Below are positions 37,098 to 45,096 of a DNA stretch of 64,000 nt, piece after piece. The translations under genes and the position numbers were made by a program. Position 1 is the first letter of the stretch. Every line of letters starts with the position of its first letter. The notes under the pieces are model-generated. The model worked only from the letters and a program-made list of their open reading frames with translations. It was not told where the DNA came from and searched no databases. Origin of the DNA: Acidimicrobiaceae bacterium (GTDB taxonomy: Bacteria > Actinomycetota > Acidimicrobiia > Acidimicrobiales > Ilumatobacteraceae); NCBI GenBank assembly GCA_016722025.1, contig JADKGZ010000007.1:1-64000 (forward strand). Direction: 5' to 3'.

Positions 37098-37523
37098 ATG
37101 GCCAATCGGGGTGTGTACGTCGAGCATTTGCGCAGAGTTGCCCTGTTCGCAGGGTTGACGAAGAAGGAGCTCGAGCAAGTCGCCTCTGCCGGGTCGGAGG
37201 TGGACGTTGCCGCGGGCAAGGTACTGATGGAGCAAGGCCACAGCGGGTCCGATGCGTTCATCGTGTTGAAAGGCACCTTCGTCGTTCGTCGCAATGGTCG
37301 CAAGGTTGCCGAGCTCAACGCTGGCGACATCGCCGGCGAGTTGGCGCTGCTCGACGACGGGCCGCGTTCGGCAACGGTGGAGTGCATCAGCGACGGCAGC
37401 GTGCTGGTGATCGGGCGCGGGCAGTTCCGGGCTGTGCTCGACGACATCCCCACGCTGACCCACAAGCTGCTCGCCGCGCTGGCCGGCCGCATTCGCAACC
37501 TCGACCAGTCGGTGCTCGGCTAG
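37098..37523 (+). CDS. Stand-alone cyclic-nucleotide-binding-fold protein
   Basis: A 141-residue protein made of one Crp/Fnr-type cNMP-binding beta-roll: VALFAGLTKKELEQVASAGS at the start, then GSDAFIVLKGTFVVRRNG and the phosphate-binding cassette GDIAGELALLDDGPRSATVE. Arg and Glu expected for cyclic nucleotide binding are present. There is no helix-turn-helix, so it is not a transcription factor on its own. TACCAT lies eight bases before the ATG. It follows the MoxR/VWA pair on the same strand and may sense for that module. Confidence 0.85.
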   Translation: MANRGVYVEHLRRVALFAGLTKKELEQVASAGSEVDVAAGKVLMEQGHSGSDAFIVLKGTFVVRRNGRKVAELNAGDIAGELALLDDGPRSATVECISDGSVLVIGRGQFRAVLDDIPTLTHKLLAALAGRIRNLDQSVLG

Positions 37524-37534
37524 TCATCGGTTCG

Positions 37535-39033
37535 TCAGCTGCGCTGGTAGTTGGGCGCTTCCTTGGTGATCGTGACGTCGTGTGGGTGGCTCTCGTTGCG
37601 ACCGGCCGTGGTGACTCGCATGAAGCGGGCCGAGCTCCGTAGCGCGTCGAGCGTGCCCGCGCCGGCGTAGCCCATGCCGCTGCGCAGACCGCCGGCCAGC
37701 TGATACACCACGTCGCCCAGGGTGCCGGCATATGGCACTCGACCCTCGATGCCCTCCGGCACCAGCTTGCGCGACTGGCCGGCCACCTGGCTCTTGTCGG
37801 TCTGGCCGCTGGCGTAACGGTCGGCCCCGAGACCCTGCATCGCCCCCATCGAACCCATGCCGCGGTAGCTCTTGTAGCGGCGGCCTTCGAACAGTTCGAG
37901 TTCGCCGGGCGCTTCGTCGGTGCCTGCCAGGATGGAGCCGAGCATCACGCAGTCGGCCCCCGCGGCGATGGCCTTGACGATGTCGCCGGAGTACGTGATG
38001 CCGCCGTCGGCGATGACGGGAATGCCGTGGCGCCGGGCGTACTGGGTGGTGAAGTAGATGGCGGAGAGCTGCGGCATGCCCGCGCCGCTGACGACGCGTG
38101 TGGTGCAGATCGAGCCGGCGCCGACGCCGACCTTCACCGCGTCGGCGCCGGCCTGCGACAGCGCCTCCACGCCTTCCTCGGTGACGACGTTGCCGGCAAC
38201 GACGGGCAAGTGCGGCCAGTTGGCCTTGATGCGCTCGATCGCCTTGATCACGCCCGCCGAGTGCCCATGAGCGGTGTCGAGGGCGACGGCGTCGACGCCT
38301 TGGGTGACGAGCGCTTCCACGCGCTCCTCGAGGTCGTTGCCGACACCGACGGCGGCGGCGCAGCGCAGCCGACCCGAGGGGTCGCTGGTGGCGTTGGGGA
38401 ACTCCTGGTTCTTGAGGATGTCCTTCACCGTGATCAAGCCCACCAACTTGCGGTTTGCATCGACCAAGGGGAGCTTCTCGATGCGGTGGCGTTGCAGGAT
38501 GCTGCGCGCCTCATCGAGGGTGGTGCCCACCTTCGCGGTGACGAGCCCCTCGCTGGTCATGAAGTCGGTGACCGAGCGGCGGTAGTCGGCCTGCTCGCAG
38601 AAGCGGGTGTCGCGGTTGGTGAGGATGCCCACCAGTCGGCCCTGCGGGTCGGTGATGGGCACGCCGCTGATCTTGAACTGATGCATCAGCGCTTCCGCAT
38701 CGGCGAGCGTGGCGCTGGGAGGCAGCGTGATCGGATCGCTGATCATCCCGCTCTGGCTGCGCTTCACCTTCTGCACTTCGGCCGCCTGGTCGGCGATGGT
38801 CATGTTGCGGTGGATCACGCCGATGCCGCCTTCACGGGCGAGTGCAATGGCCATGCGACCTTCGGTGACCTTGTCCATCGCTGCGCTCACGATGGGCACG
38901 GCCAGCGTGATGTCGGCAGCGAAGACGGCGGCGGTGTCGACGGTGTCGGGCAGCACGTCGCTGTAGCCGGGAATGATGACCACGTCGTCGAAGGTGAGTG
39001 CCTGAAACGGTCGAACAGATCGTCGTTGATCAT
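37535..39033 (-). CDS. guaB: IMP dehydrogenase (frameshift near start)
   Basis: NAD-dependent oxidation of IMP to XMP, the committed step to GMP. The TIM barrel starts LTFDDVVIIPGYSDVLP, is interrupted by two CBS domains (MTSEGLVTAKVGTTLDEARS region), and holds the active Cys in GSICTTRVVSGAG; GMGSMGAM and the flap RYAS follow. The start MINDDLFDR overlaps the purN stop as ATGA. Nine codons in, one C is missing (CCTGAA on the plus strand at 39001-39006); TTCCAG would give DRFQALTFDD. The rest is intact. Confidence 0.93.
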
Positions 39034-39639
39034 GTGATGACTCCATTGGTGAGTGAACGCGTGCACAGGCGGCGAAGTGTGTCGACGAGCAGTTGGTGCT
39101 CGGCCGCATGCATACGCTGTGCGAGTTGGTCGAGCGTGTCGTCCGGCAAGATGGCCACCTCCGCGGTGGCGAGCACCGGCCCGACATCGACACCTTCGTC
39201 GGGTACGAGGTGCACCATCACGCCGGTACCTGAGCGGCGGCCGGCGCGGGCTTCCTCGTAGGCACGCTCGATGGCGTGCAGCCCGGGCAGTTGGCCGGGC
39301 AGCGCCGGGTGCAGGTTGACGACCATGCCGGGGAACCAGCCGAGGAAGCTCAACGTGAGGACGCGCATCCAGCCGGCGAGCACGACCCAGTCGGGGTCGA
39401 AGCCGGTGACGATGTCGGCCAGCCGCGCGTCGTAGTCGGCCCGCGTCTCGCCCGCCCGGCGACCGATGTGCACGGCCGGGAGACCAGCCGCGTCGGCGCG
39501 ATGCCAACGCCATTGCCTCGCCGTGATCGCTGACGACGGCCATCACCTCCGCAGGGAGCTCACCGCTGGCGCACGCATCGATGATGGCCTGCGCGTTCGA
39601 GCCGTTGCCGCTGGCCAGGATGACCAGGCGGCGCTTCAC
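39030..39639 (-). CDS. purN: Phosphoribosylglycinamide formyltransferase (one frameshift)
   Basis: Transfers formyl from 10-formyl-THF to GAR in purine synthesis. GTG at 39639 begins KRRLVILASGNGSNAQAIID, overlapping the purM stop as GTGA. The frame shifts near 39500, where one base too many separates MALA from RADAAGLPAVHIGRR. The rest contains the catalytic motif NLHPALPGQLPG with Asn and His, SGTGVMVHLVPDEGVDVGPV and the closing DTLDQLAQRMHAAEHQLLV. The restored length is about 200 residues, normal for PurN. Confidence 0.9.
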
Positions 39640-41825
39640 AGCAGCACCACCGTTCGGCCTGCGTCGGCGGCGGTGATCAACTCGCCGATCACCCACGTCT
39701 GCTCGGTGATCGACGCCTGCACCTCGCTGAGATCGCCCGCGGCGCAGACGACCACCATGCCGACACCCATGTTCAGCGTTCGGTACAACTCGTGCGTGGC
39801 CATCCCCACCGCGACTTCGCGTACGAGCTGGAACAGTGGTGGAACCGGCCACGAACCGAGGTGGATACGAGCGTTGATCCCGTCGGGCAGCACTCGCGGC
39901 AGGTTCTCGGGAAGGCCCCCGCCCGTGATGTGCGCCAGCGCCTTCACCTTGCCGCCATCGATGGCGGCTCCGAGCACCGGCACGTAGTTGCGGTGCGACT
40001 TGAGCAGTGCGTCGCCGAGGGTGCAGTCGAATCCGGTGGGCACGGCATCCATCGGCAGCCACTCGAACAGCTTGCGCAGCAGCGAGTAGCCGTTGGTGTG
40101 CGGGCCGTTGGAGGCGACGCCGAGCAGCACGTCGCCGGCGACGAGTGGGGCATTGGGCAGCAGCTTGGCCCGGTCGACCGCGCCGACCAGCGTGCCGGCG
40201 ATGTCGAACGCGCCGGGCGCGTACACACCGGGCATCTCGGCGGTCTCGCCGCCCAGCAGCGCGCAGCCGGCCACCTCGCAGGCCTCGGCCATTCCGGTGA
40301 CGACCTCGGCCACCTGGTCGGCGTCGAGCTTGCTGCTGGCGATGTAGTCGAGGAAGAACAGCGGCCGGGCGCCCTGCACCAGCACGTCGTCGATGCAGTG
40401 GTTGACGATGTCGGCGCCCACACCGCGGTAGCGGCCGAGGCGAGCGGCCAGCTCCACCTTCGTGCCGACGCCATCCGTGCTGGCCACGAGCAGTGGCTCG
40501 TCCATCTCCTTCAAGATGGCCCCGCTGAACACCCCGCCGAAGCTGCCGACGCCCTTGAGCACGGCGGCGCCGTGGGTGCGCTCGACGGCGGCCTTCATCT
40601 GGTCGACAGCGCGGGTGCCTTCATCGATGTCGACACCTGCAGCGGCGTACGAGCTGAGGCCGGCGCCGATGGCGCGCCAGCCGATGTCGCGGCGCACCTG
40701 CATGCCGTCGAACTGGATCGTCGCGATGCGACCGTAGGCGTGGTTGCGGGCCTCGGCCAGGTTGGCTCCCAGCCCGGTGACCGCCAGGACGCGCCCGCCG
40801 GTGACCTCGACGCCATCCGTGCCGGCATGGAAGAGCAGGGCGTCGGTGGTTTCGTCGCCGAAGTCGATGACCGCCCCGGCCTCCACGGCGGCGGGATAGC
40901 CGGCCGCCGCGGCCACGATGGTGCAGGCCGCACCCTGGGAGTTGATGCGTCGATCGCCCAGCTCGCCGTTGCAGCAGGCGAGTGCGAGCGCTGCCAGGTC
41001 GTCGGTGAGCAGCGGCAGCACGGCCTGCGCCTCCGGATCGCCGAAGCGGCAGTTGTACTCCAGCAGCTTGGGGCCGTCGGGTGTCAGCATGAGGCCCGCG
41101 TAGAGCACACCGATGTAGGGCGCACCTTCGTCCATCAGGAAGTCGATGACCGGCTGGATGAACATGGCGGTGAGGTCATCGGGGTCGTACGGAATCGGCG
41201 CGGGAGCGTAGGCGCCCATGCCGCCGGTGTTGGCGCCGGTGTCGCCTTCGCCGATGCGCTTGTGATCCTGCGCCACAGGGAGCGGACGAGCGACTGTGCC
41301 GTCGCACAACGCCATCAGGCTGCACTCTGGGCCACTGAGCCGCTCCTCGAGCACGATCGGCCCCTGTGCCACCAGTTCGCGAATGGCGGCTTCGGTCGCG
41401 GCGTGGAGATCTGGGCCTTCGGGCACGATGACGCCCTTGCCGGCTGCCAGGCCGTCGAGCTTGACGACCACCGGCTTGCCGAACTCGCGCCACCAGGCGA
41501 TGGCCTCCTCGGCATCGGATGAGAGGTGGTAGGCAGGTGACGGCAAGCCCAATCGACCCGCCAGCATGCGCGTGAAGCCCTTCGAGCTCTCCAGTTTCGC
41601 GAGGCTGGCGGTGGGGCCGAAGCAGGGGATGTGCATCGCTGCGCAACGGTCGGCGACGCCTGCCACCAGCGCGGCCTCGGGGCCGACGATGACGAGGTCG
41701 GGCCGGGTGTGCTCGTCGAACTCGGCGGGCAACGACGCGGCGGAGTCGACGTGGTGACCATGGTGGCGGCAGGCCCAGGTGATGGCTGCCTCGCGCCCAC
41801 CGTTGCCGATGACGAGCACCTTCAC
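39636..41825 (-). CDS. purD/purM: Fused GAR synthetase-AIR synthetase (PurD-PurM)
   Basis: A single 729-residue frame carrying two purine enzymes. Residues 1 to about 392 are PurD (ATP-grasp: LAGRLGLPSPAYHL, KLDGLAAGKGVIVPEGPD, NTGGMGAYAP, LLEYNCRFGDPEAQ). Residues about 395-729 are PurM (SSYAAAGVDIDEGTRAVD, ASTDGVGTKVELA, NHCIDDVLVQGARPLFFLDY, GGETAEMPGVY, HITGGGLPENLPRVLP). The linker is only a few residues (RAIGAGLSS) and contains no stop or start in any frame, so the fusion is real rather than a frameshift product. The PurD N-terminus is short: it lacks the APGNAG loop and reads GNGGREAAITW in place of GREHA. The order purD-purM-purN copies the domain order of the animal trifunctional enzyme. 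Confidence 0.92.
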   Translation of the reverse strand: MKVLVIGNGGREAAITWACRHHGHHVDSAASLPAEFDEHTRPDLVIVGPEAALVAGVADRCAAMHIPCFGPTASLAKLESSKGFTRMLAGRLGLPSPAYHLSSDAEEAIAWWREFGKPVVVKLDGLAAGKGVIVPEGPDLHAATEAAIRELVAQGPIVLEERLSGPECSLMALCDGTVARPLPVAQDHKRIGEGDTGANTGGMGAYAPAPIPYDPDDLTAMFIQPVIDFLMDEGAPYIGVLYAGLMLTPDGPKLLEYNCRFGDPEAQAVLPLLTDDLAALALACCNGELGDRRINSQGAACTIVAAAAGYPAAVEAGAVIDFGDETTDALLFHAGTDGVEVTGGRVLAVTGLGANLAEARNHAYGRIATIQFDGMQVRRDIGWRAIGAGLSSYAAAGVDIDEGTRAVDQMKAAVERTHGAAVLKGVGSFGGVFSGAILKEMDEPLLVASTDGVGTKVELAARLGRYRGVGADIVNHCIDDVLVQGARPLFFLDYIASSKLDADQVAEVVTGMAEACEVAGCALLGGETAEMPGVYAPGAFDIAGTLVGAVDRAKLLPNAPLVAGDVLLGVASNGPHTNGYSLLRKLFEWLPMDAVPTGFDCTLGDALLKSHRNYVPVLGAAIDGGKVKALAHITGGGLPENLPRVLPDGINARIHLGSWPVPPLFQLVREVAVGMATHELYRTLNMGVGMVVVCAAGDLSEVQASITEQTWVIGELITAADAGRTVVLL

Positions 41826-41949
41826 AGGGCCCCCCGGTGAACCCCGGCGTGCTGGTTCCGGGCGGAAGTCGTCTCCGGTTCCGAGACGAATGCCGCCCAG
41901 AGGGGTGTGTGGGACGAATAGCGCCCGGAAGCGGCGGCGGCGATGGGCG
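41826..41949. other. Gap between purF and purD-purM
   Basis: A non-coding stretch of 124 bases separating the two halves of the purine gene set; all other joints overlap. No -10-like hexamer close to the purD-purM GTG was found. Confidence 0.4.
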
Positions 41950-43431
41950 TCACGACAGCGCGCCTTCGAAGCTGAGCTTGGGCTGCGCTTCGTCGACCGG
42001 CATCGGGTAGTGCCCCGTGTAGCACGCGTTGCAGTAGCCCTGCTCGCTGCCTTCGTTCTCCGGCTCGATCGCCCGCATCATCCCCTCCAGCGAGAGGAAG
42101 GCCAGCGAGTCGGCGCCGATGAGGTCGCGCATCTCGTCCACGGTGTGTCGTGCCGCCATCAGGTCGCCGTCGTGGCCCATGTCGACGCCGAAGTGACACG
42201 CGTGGGTGATGGGTGGGCACGTGATGCGCACGTGCACTTCGGTGGCGCCGGCGTCGCGCAGCAACTTCACCAATGGCCCGGCAGTGGTGCCGCGGACCAG
42301 CGAATCGTCGATCATCACCACTCGCTTGCCGGCGAGGTTCTCCGAGAGTGCGTTGAACTTGAGTGCCACGCCGCGCTCGCGGAGGTCTTGGGTGGGCTCG
42401 ATGAACGTTCGGCCGATGTAGCGGTTCTTGATGAGGCCGTCGTTGTGCTCGATGCCTGCCGCTCGGCTGTACCCGATGGCCGCAGGGATGGAGCTGTCGG
42501 GCACGGGGATCACGACATCGGCGTCGACGCCGGACTCGATGGCCAGTTGCTCACCCAGTCGTTGGCGGACGTGGTGCACGTTGCGGCCGGCCCACACGCT
42601 GTCGGGGCGACTGAAGTAGACGAACTCGAACGTGCAGCGAGCGGGCGTGGCGCTGGGTGTGAGCGCTTGGCGGCGAGTGAGCTCGGCGCCCTGCAACGTG
42701 ACGATCTCGCCGGGCTGCACCTCGTCGATCTCGATGCACCCGAGCGTGTTGAGGGCACAGGTCTCGGAGGCGACCGCATAGCCACCATGCGGCAGGCGGC
42801 CCACGCTCATCGGGCGGAAGCCCCACGGGTCGCGAACGGCGATGACCCGGTCGTTGACGACGAGGACCAAGGAGTACGCACCCTTCCACGCCGGCAGCGT
42901 GCGTTCGATGCGATCCTCCCACGTCTTGCCGCCGGCCGCGGCGAGCATCAGGGTGAGCACCTCGGTGTCGCTGGTGGCCGTGAGTCCGAAGCCCTTGGCC
43001 AGCAGTTCTTCGCGCAGTGCGCCGGCGTTCACCAGGTTGCCGTTGTGTGCAACCGCCAGCGGGCCGTGCATCGTCTCCACCAGGAACGGCTGATGGTTGC
43101 GGTGTGCGTTGGCCCCGGTGGTGCTGTAGCGGGTGTGACCGATCGCGTGGTACCCGGTGAGCGTGGCCATGGTGGCCGGCGTGAACACGTTGGCGACGAG
43201 GCCGGTGTCCTTGTGGCAGCGCACCCGGCTGCCGTCGCTGACGGCGATGCCGGCTGCCTCTTGGCCCCGATGCTGCAGCGCGAACAAGCCGAAGAAGGCC
43301 AGCTGAGCGATGCCTTCACCGTGTGGCGTGGAGACACCGAAGACACCACACTCCTCCTTCGGGCCGTCGTCGCGCAGGCCAGGTTGCTGATCGTGCTGGC
43401 TGCGCACGTGCACGGGAGTGTCAGGAAACAT
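41950..43431 (-). CDS. purF: Amidophosphoribosyltransferase
   Basis: First committed purine step: PRPP plus glutamine to phosphoribosylamine. After a 30-residue propeptide starting MFPDTPVHVRSQHD the catalytic Cys appears in KEECGVFGVSTPHG. Glutaminase motifs RYSTTG and AHNGNLVN and the PRPP loop MIDDSLVRGTTAG follow. A CNAC motif near the C-terminus suggests the Fe-S type PurF, as in Bacillus. ATG at 43431 lies 11 bases inside the purC gene and has GGAG eight bases upstream. Confidence 0.95.
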   Translation of the reverse strand: MFPDTPVHVRSQHDQQPGLRDDGPKEECGVFGVSTPHGEGIAQLAFFGLFALQHRGQEAAGIAVSDGSRVRCHKDTGLVANVFTPATMATLTGYHAIGHTRYSTTGANAHRNHQPFLVETMHGPLAVAHNGNLVNAGALREELLAKGFGLTATSDTEVLTLMLAAAGGKTWEDRIERTLPAWKGAYSLVLVVNDRVIAVRDPWGFRPMSVGRLPHGGYAVASETCALNTLGCIEIDEVQPGEIVTLQGAELTRRQALTPSATPARCTFEFVYFSRPDSVWAGRNVHHVRQRLGEQLAIESGVDADVVIPVPDSSIPAAIGYSRAAGIEHNDGLIKNRYIGRTFIEPTQDLRERGVALKFNALSENLAGKRVVMIDDSLVRGTTAGPLVKLLRDAGATEVHVRITCPPITHACHFGVDMGHDGDLMAARHTVDEMRDLIGADSLAFLSLEGMMRAIEPENEGSEQGYCNACYTGHYPMPVDEAQPKLSFEGALS

Positions 43432-44362
43432 GAAGGTGCTCCAGGATGCGAGGGCCGACGGGGTAGGCGCCAGGCTGGAAGGGGGTACCGGTGAGTCGTT
43501 CGTAGGCGTCGATGTAGCGGGCGCTGGTCTGCTGCCAGACCTCGTCGGGCAGTGCCGGTGGCTCACCGTCACCGCGGTAGCCGGTGGCCAGCAGTGCGCG
43601 GCGCACGACTTCCTTGTCGAGGCTCTCGGGCTCCTCGCCGGCGGTGAGCCGCTGGTGGTAGCTGTCGGCCACCCAGTAGCGCGACGAGTCGGGGGTGTGC
43701 ATCTCGTCGATCAGCAACAGCGAGCCGTGCTGGTCGATGCCGAACTCGTACTTGGTGTCGGCGAGGATGAGGCCCGCCTCGGCCGCGACCTGCTGGCCGC
43801 GCCGGAAGAGCTGCAACGCAGCTTCCACCGTCTGCCCCCACATCTTCGGTTCGACCAGCCCGTGCTCGACGACTTCAGCCACGGTGATGGGCTCGTCGTG
43901 GCCTCCGTGCTCGGCCTTGGTCGTGGGTGTGACGAGCGCGTAGGGAAGTGCGGTGTTCTTGCGCAGGCCATCGGGGAACGGGTGCCCGTAGATGGTGCGG
44001 GCACCGTCGGCGTACTGCTGCCACAACGAGGTGGACGTGACACCGGTGATGTAGCCGCGCACGACCACTTCCACCGGGAGCGGGTGCGCACTGCGGGCCA
44101 CGAGCACGTTGGGGTCGGGGATCTCGAGCACGTGGTTGGGCACGATGTCGGCCGTCTGGGCGAACCACCACGCCGCCAGCTGGTTCAGCACCTGCCCCTT
44201 GTACGGCACGCCGGCGATGACGCGATCGAAGGCGCTCAGCCGATCGGTGGTGACGAACAGCCGCCGGCCGCCGCCGGCGTCGGCCGGCAGGGCGAAGCTG
44301 ACGCGCACCTTGCCGTCGCGTCGGTCGGGCAGCGGCAGGTCGAGGTCGAGGAACGGATCCAT
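43421..44362 (-). CDS. purC: SAICAR synthase
   Basis: ATP-dependent joining of CAIR and aspartate. The 313-residue form is the longer type. Motifs include GKVRVSFAL, VTTDRLSAFD, PLPVEVVVRGYITG, LADTKYEFG and LLIDEMHTPDSSRYW. The ATG overlaps the purQ stop as TGATG, so translation is coupled. An upstream GTG in the same frame would add residues unlike the family. Confidence 0.95.
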   Translation of the reverse strand: MDPFLDLDLPLPDRRDGKVRVSFALPADAGGGRRLFVTTDRLSAFDRVIAGVPYKGQVLNQLAAWWFAQTADIVPNHVLEIPDPNVLVARSAHPLPVEVVVRGYITGVTSTSLWQQYADGARTIYGHPFPDGLRKNTALPYALVTPTTKAEHGGHDEPITVAEVVEHGLVEPKMWGQTVEAALQLFRRGQQVAAEAGLILADTKYEFGIDQHGSLLLIDEMHTPDSSRYWVADSYHQRLTAGEEPESLDKEVVRRALLATGYRGDGEPPALPDEVWQQTSARYIDAYERLTGTPFQPGAYPVGPRILEHLHVS

Positions 44363-45096
44363 CACGCGCCTCCCAGGCCTGCCGCATACTTGACACCCTG
44401 CTCGAACAGCGCCAAGCCCAGCCCGGCAGCGGTGCCACGCACGTGGCGCGGGTGCTGGCGGGCGACGACGTGGTTCTCCGGATGCGGCATCAGGCCCAGC
44501 ACGACGCCCGTCTCGTCGCACACGCCGGCGATGCCTGCCGCCGAGCCGTTGGGGTTACCGCTGCGCTCGGTGTCGGCGTAGCGCAGGGCCACCTGGCCAT
44601 TGGCGGCCAGCGCTGCGACGTCGGGGTGCACGTAGCGCCCCTCACCGTGCGCGATGGGGCACTCGATGGGCTCGAGCGCCGTGGTCCAGACGCTCTTGCT
44701 GGCCGGTGCTTCCATTCGCACCCACTCGCACTGGAAGTGACCGCTGGCGTTGTGGCCGAGCGCGCCGGGCAGCAGGCCGGTGCGGGTGAGCACCTGGAAG
44801 CCGTTGCAGATGCCGATGACCGGGCGGCCGAGGGCGACGAAACGGGGCAGCACGTCGCCGAGGCGGTGGGTGACCGCGAGCGACCACATGCGGCCGGCGC
44901 CGAGCGCATCGGCGTAGCTGAAACCGCCGGCGAGCACCAACAACTGCGTGTCGCGCAGCAAGACGGCGGGGTTGGCCAGCAGTTCCTCGAGCAACGTGAT
45001 GTGCGGGTCGGCGCCGGCCAACTGCAGGGCGAACGCAACGTCGTGGTCGCGGTTGGTGCCGGGCGCGGCCAGCACCATCGCGCGCGGCCGGCTCAT
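44362..45096 (-). CDS. purQ: FGAM synthase glutaminase subunit
   Basis: Class I glutamine amidotransferase of 244 residues that feeds ammonia to PurL. It starts MSRPRAMVLAAPGTNRDHDV. The nucleophile Cys is in VIGICNGFQVLTRTGLLPGA and the His/Glu pair in GLMPHPENHV. ATG at 45096 overlaps the purL stop as ATGA. It appears fused to purL in one long frame only because purL carries a frameshift upstream. Confidence 0.94.
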   Translation of the reverse strand: MSRPRAMVLAAPGTNRDHDVAFALQLAGADPHITLLEELLANPAVLLRDTQLLVLAGGFSYADALGAGRMWSLAVTHRLGDVLPRFVALGRPVIGICNGFQVLTRTGLLPGALGHNASGHFQCEWVRMEAPASKSVWTTALEPIECPIAHGEGRYVHPDVAALAANGQVALRYADTERSGNPNGSAAGIAGVCDETGVVLGLMPHPENHVVARQHPRHVRGTAAGLGLALFEQGVKYAAGLGGA

